Assembly: GCA_910584955.1 (NCBI GenBank)
Contig: CAJUDC010000124.1
Location: 1 to 7,346, forward strand
Length of the DNA stretch: 7,346 nucleotides
Direction: 5' to 3'
DNA from: an uncultured Paraprevotella sp.
GTDB lineage: Bacteria > Bacteroidota > Bacteroidia > Bacteroidales > Bacteroidaceae
Shown: positions 6,579 through 7,346 of the stretch, in pieces
Layout: each line of letters opens with the position of its first letter
Position numbering within the stretch: position 1 is the first letter of the stretch
Notes under the pieces: generated by a model
What the model was told of the DNA's origin: nothing
The model's database searches: none
The model's input: the letters and a program-made list of their open reading frames with translations, nothing else
Made by a program: the position numbers and the translations under genes

Positions 6579-6890
6579 TATGCGGTTGCCACGTATGGCT
6601 CGTCTTATTCTTTCTTTTTCAGTTCGGCGTCGAACTGGCGGTTTGAGGTTGTATGGGGCACAGAACGAAGCGTATAAAGCAGGGTAGGGGTGAAATGGGA
6701 TTAAATGCTTTGATGTTCAAAGAGTTGTGCGCATATTGATAAAACGGTGGCGCAAAACGAAATGTTTACGCGGGTTTAATTTCGGTTTACGTGGAGGGGC
6801 TATTGAGGCTGCGAAAGTTTACAGATGGCGATGCTTTGGCTTACATCGTGTTTGCACTGGCAATTGATGGGGGTGAAGTAGGGACGTAGG
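6579..6890. other. 312-base stretch without a convincing gene
   Basis: I see no supported gene here. A + strand frame runs from an ATG at 6580 for 35 codons to a TAG at 6685, meets a second stop at 6691, then stays open from 6694 to 6864 without a start; its product is rich in Arg, Trp and Cys and looks non-natural. On the - strand 6700 down to 6608 is open for 31 codons without a start and ends in a lysine-rich tail. A 7-bp palindrome CAGTTCG-GCGT-CGAACTG occupies 6620-6637. The stretch sits between two terminator-like structures, so it could hold a non-coding RNA, a gene relic or an intergenic repeat. Confidence 0.3.
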
Positions 6891-6912
6891 GCGGTTTTGA
6901 ACCGCTTTTTTT
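6891..6912 (+). terminator. Rho-independent terminator
   Basis: GCGGTT (6891-6896) and AACCGC (6900-6905) form a 6-bp stem with loop TTG, followed at once by seven T residues (6906-6912). It is a canonical + strand terminator, although no annotated gene lies directly upstream. It implies either read-through of the 6506-6578 hairpin or an unrecognised transcript in 6579-6890, and it insulates the small gene that follows. Confidence 0.75.
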
Positions 6913-6967
6913 ATTGTCTTATTTGAAGTAGTTATATTTTAATATATTCCATATAATAGTTATTTAG

Positions 6968-6975
6968 TATATTTG
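6968..6975 (+). promoter_or_regulatory. Bacteroidota -7 promoter element for the small gene
   Basis: TATATTTG is a full match to TAnnTTTG in a strongly AT-rich stretch, 20 bases before the ATG at 6996. Transcription would begin near 6981, leaving a leader of about 15 bases. A clear TTTG -33 element at the usual spacing is not seen; TTTG at 6922-6925 is too far upstream. Confidence 0.5.
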
Positions 6976-6995
6976 TAGGCAATAATAATAAAGAT

Positions 6996-7235
6996 ATGGC
7001 AAAGGTTATACATGTACATTTGACGCACGGAATTGAGGGAACAAAGCGGAGAGACTGGTATTTTAGCAGCATTTCGGCGGTATATACGGTGCTGACGGCT
7101 GAACAGGTGGGTGCAACGAAGAATTATCTGCTTCATGCCGGGCTTTCTGGGAATGGTACAGTATGCACTAAAAGGGCTATAATTAAGCAATCTACGCTTA
7201 TTTCGGGTGGTTCTGGTAGTAGTTCCAAGGAATGA
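6996..7235 (+). CDS. Small conserved-looking protein of unknown function
   Basis: The 79-residue protein has its own -7 element before it and a strong terminator after it, which supports a real, singly transcribed gene. The N-terminus KVIHVHLTHG is a beta-strand-like, His-containing segment, followed by WYFSSISAVYTVLT, an alternation suggesting strand then helix, and a C-terminal part ending in KRAIIKQSTLI (59-69). The last ten residues are Gly/Ser-rich and probably disordered. No signal peptide, membrane segment or known catalytic motif is visible. My impression is that short proteins of this pattern recur in Bacteroides genomes, but I cannot confirm it. The order 'SI.A...L...VG..K..LL' followed by a basic strand weakly resembles small DNA-binding modules of the NUMOD type, which is speculative. 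The ATG follows an A-rich leader typical of the phylum. Confidence 0.7.
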   Translation: MAKVIHVHLTHGIEGTKRRDWYFSSISAVYTVLTAEQVGATKNYLLHAGLSGNGTVCTKRAIIKQSTLISGGSGSSSKE

Positions 7236-7289
7236 TGTTTTAAGGGGCTTAGAGCGCAATTTTAACAGCATTATATTGGTGCCGGTTTG

Positions 7290-7315
7290 GGGAGGTCGGA
7301 TGGCCTCCCTTTTTT
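7290..7315 (+). terminator. Rho-independent terminator of the small gene
   Basis: GGGAGGTC (7290-7297) pairs with GGCCTCCC (7302-7309), one G-U pair included, around a GGAT loop, followed by six T residues (7310-7315). It lies 54 bases after the stop codon of the 79-residue gene. The remaining 31 bases to the window end show no feature. Confidence 0.85.
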
Positions 7316-7346
7316 AATGTCTAAAATGAACGATTTTGATATTGGG

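Noticed and set aside
6620..6637. CAGTTCG-GCGT-CGAACTG palindrome as a terminator
   Set aside because: The T-run lies before it on the + strand, giving an A-run after it on the - strand, so it has the wrong polarity for termination in either direction.
1..7346. CRISPR array, tRNA, rRNA, insertion sequence or phage genes
   Set aside because: I found no regularly spaced repeats, no cloverleaf or rRNA-like segments, and no transposase, integrase or structural phage protein in any frame.

Overview
The window looks like chromosomal DNA of an anaerobic gut-type Bacteroidales (Bacteroides or a close relative). Three things suggest this: candidate promoters match the Bacteroidota -7 element TAnnTTTG, most ribosome-binding regions are A-rich with little Shine-Dalgarno character, and the gene set is an oxygen-sensitive 2-oxoacid:ferredoxin oxidoreductase pathway. 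The species cannot be fixed from this sequence.

Layout. Positions 1-201 are non-coding leader with a candidate -7 element at 172-179. Positions 202-6340 hold six genes in a row on the + strand, with gaps of 77, 2, 10, 37 and 13 bases, so probably one operon: a YafV/Nit2-type omega-amidase, the alpha and beta subunits of indolepyruvate:ferredoxin oxidoreductase (iorA, iorB), a fold-type I PLP aminotransferase, a phenylacetate-CoA ligase (paaK), and a small protein made of two ACT domains. Positions 6341-6995 hold no convincing gene. They contain three consecutive hairpins (6409-6450, 6475-6505, 6506-6578), the last with a perfect 20-bp stem, then about 310 bases of unclear content ending in a rho-independent terminator (6891-6912). 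Positions 6968-7315 are a small self-contained unit: -7 element, a 79-residue protein of unknown function, and a strong terminator.

How the genes work together. The operon reads as a module linking aromatic amino acids, aryl-2-oxoacids and arylacetates. The aminotransferase interconverts amino acid and arylpyruvate, IorAB interconverts arylpyruvate and arylacetyl-CoA plus CO2 with ferredoxin as the electron carrier, and PaaK joins free arylacetate to CoA. Run towards synthesis, this is the reductive-carboxylation route by which gut anaerobes make phenylalanine, tryptophan or tyrosine from arylacetates. Run the other way, it yields arylacetyl-CoA and then arylacetates. The omega-amidase would remove 2-oxoglutaramate if glutamine is the amino donor, and the double-ACT protein is a likely amino-acid sensor. 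The most notable molecular oddity is that IorA stops before the C-terminal ferredoxin domain of the classical enzyme but keeps the cysteines that could hold one cluster next to thiamine diphosphate.
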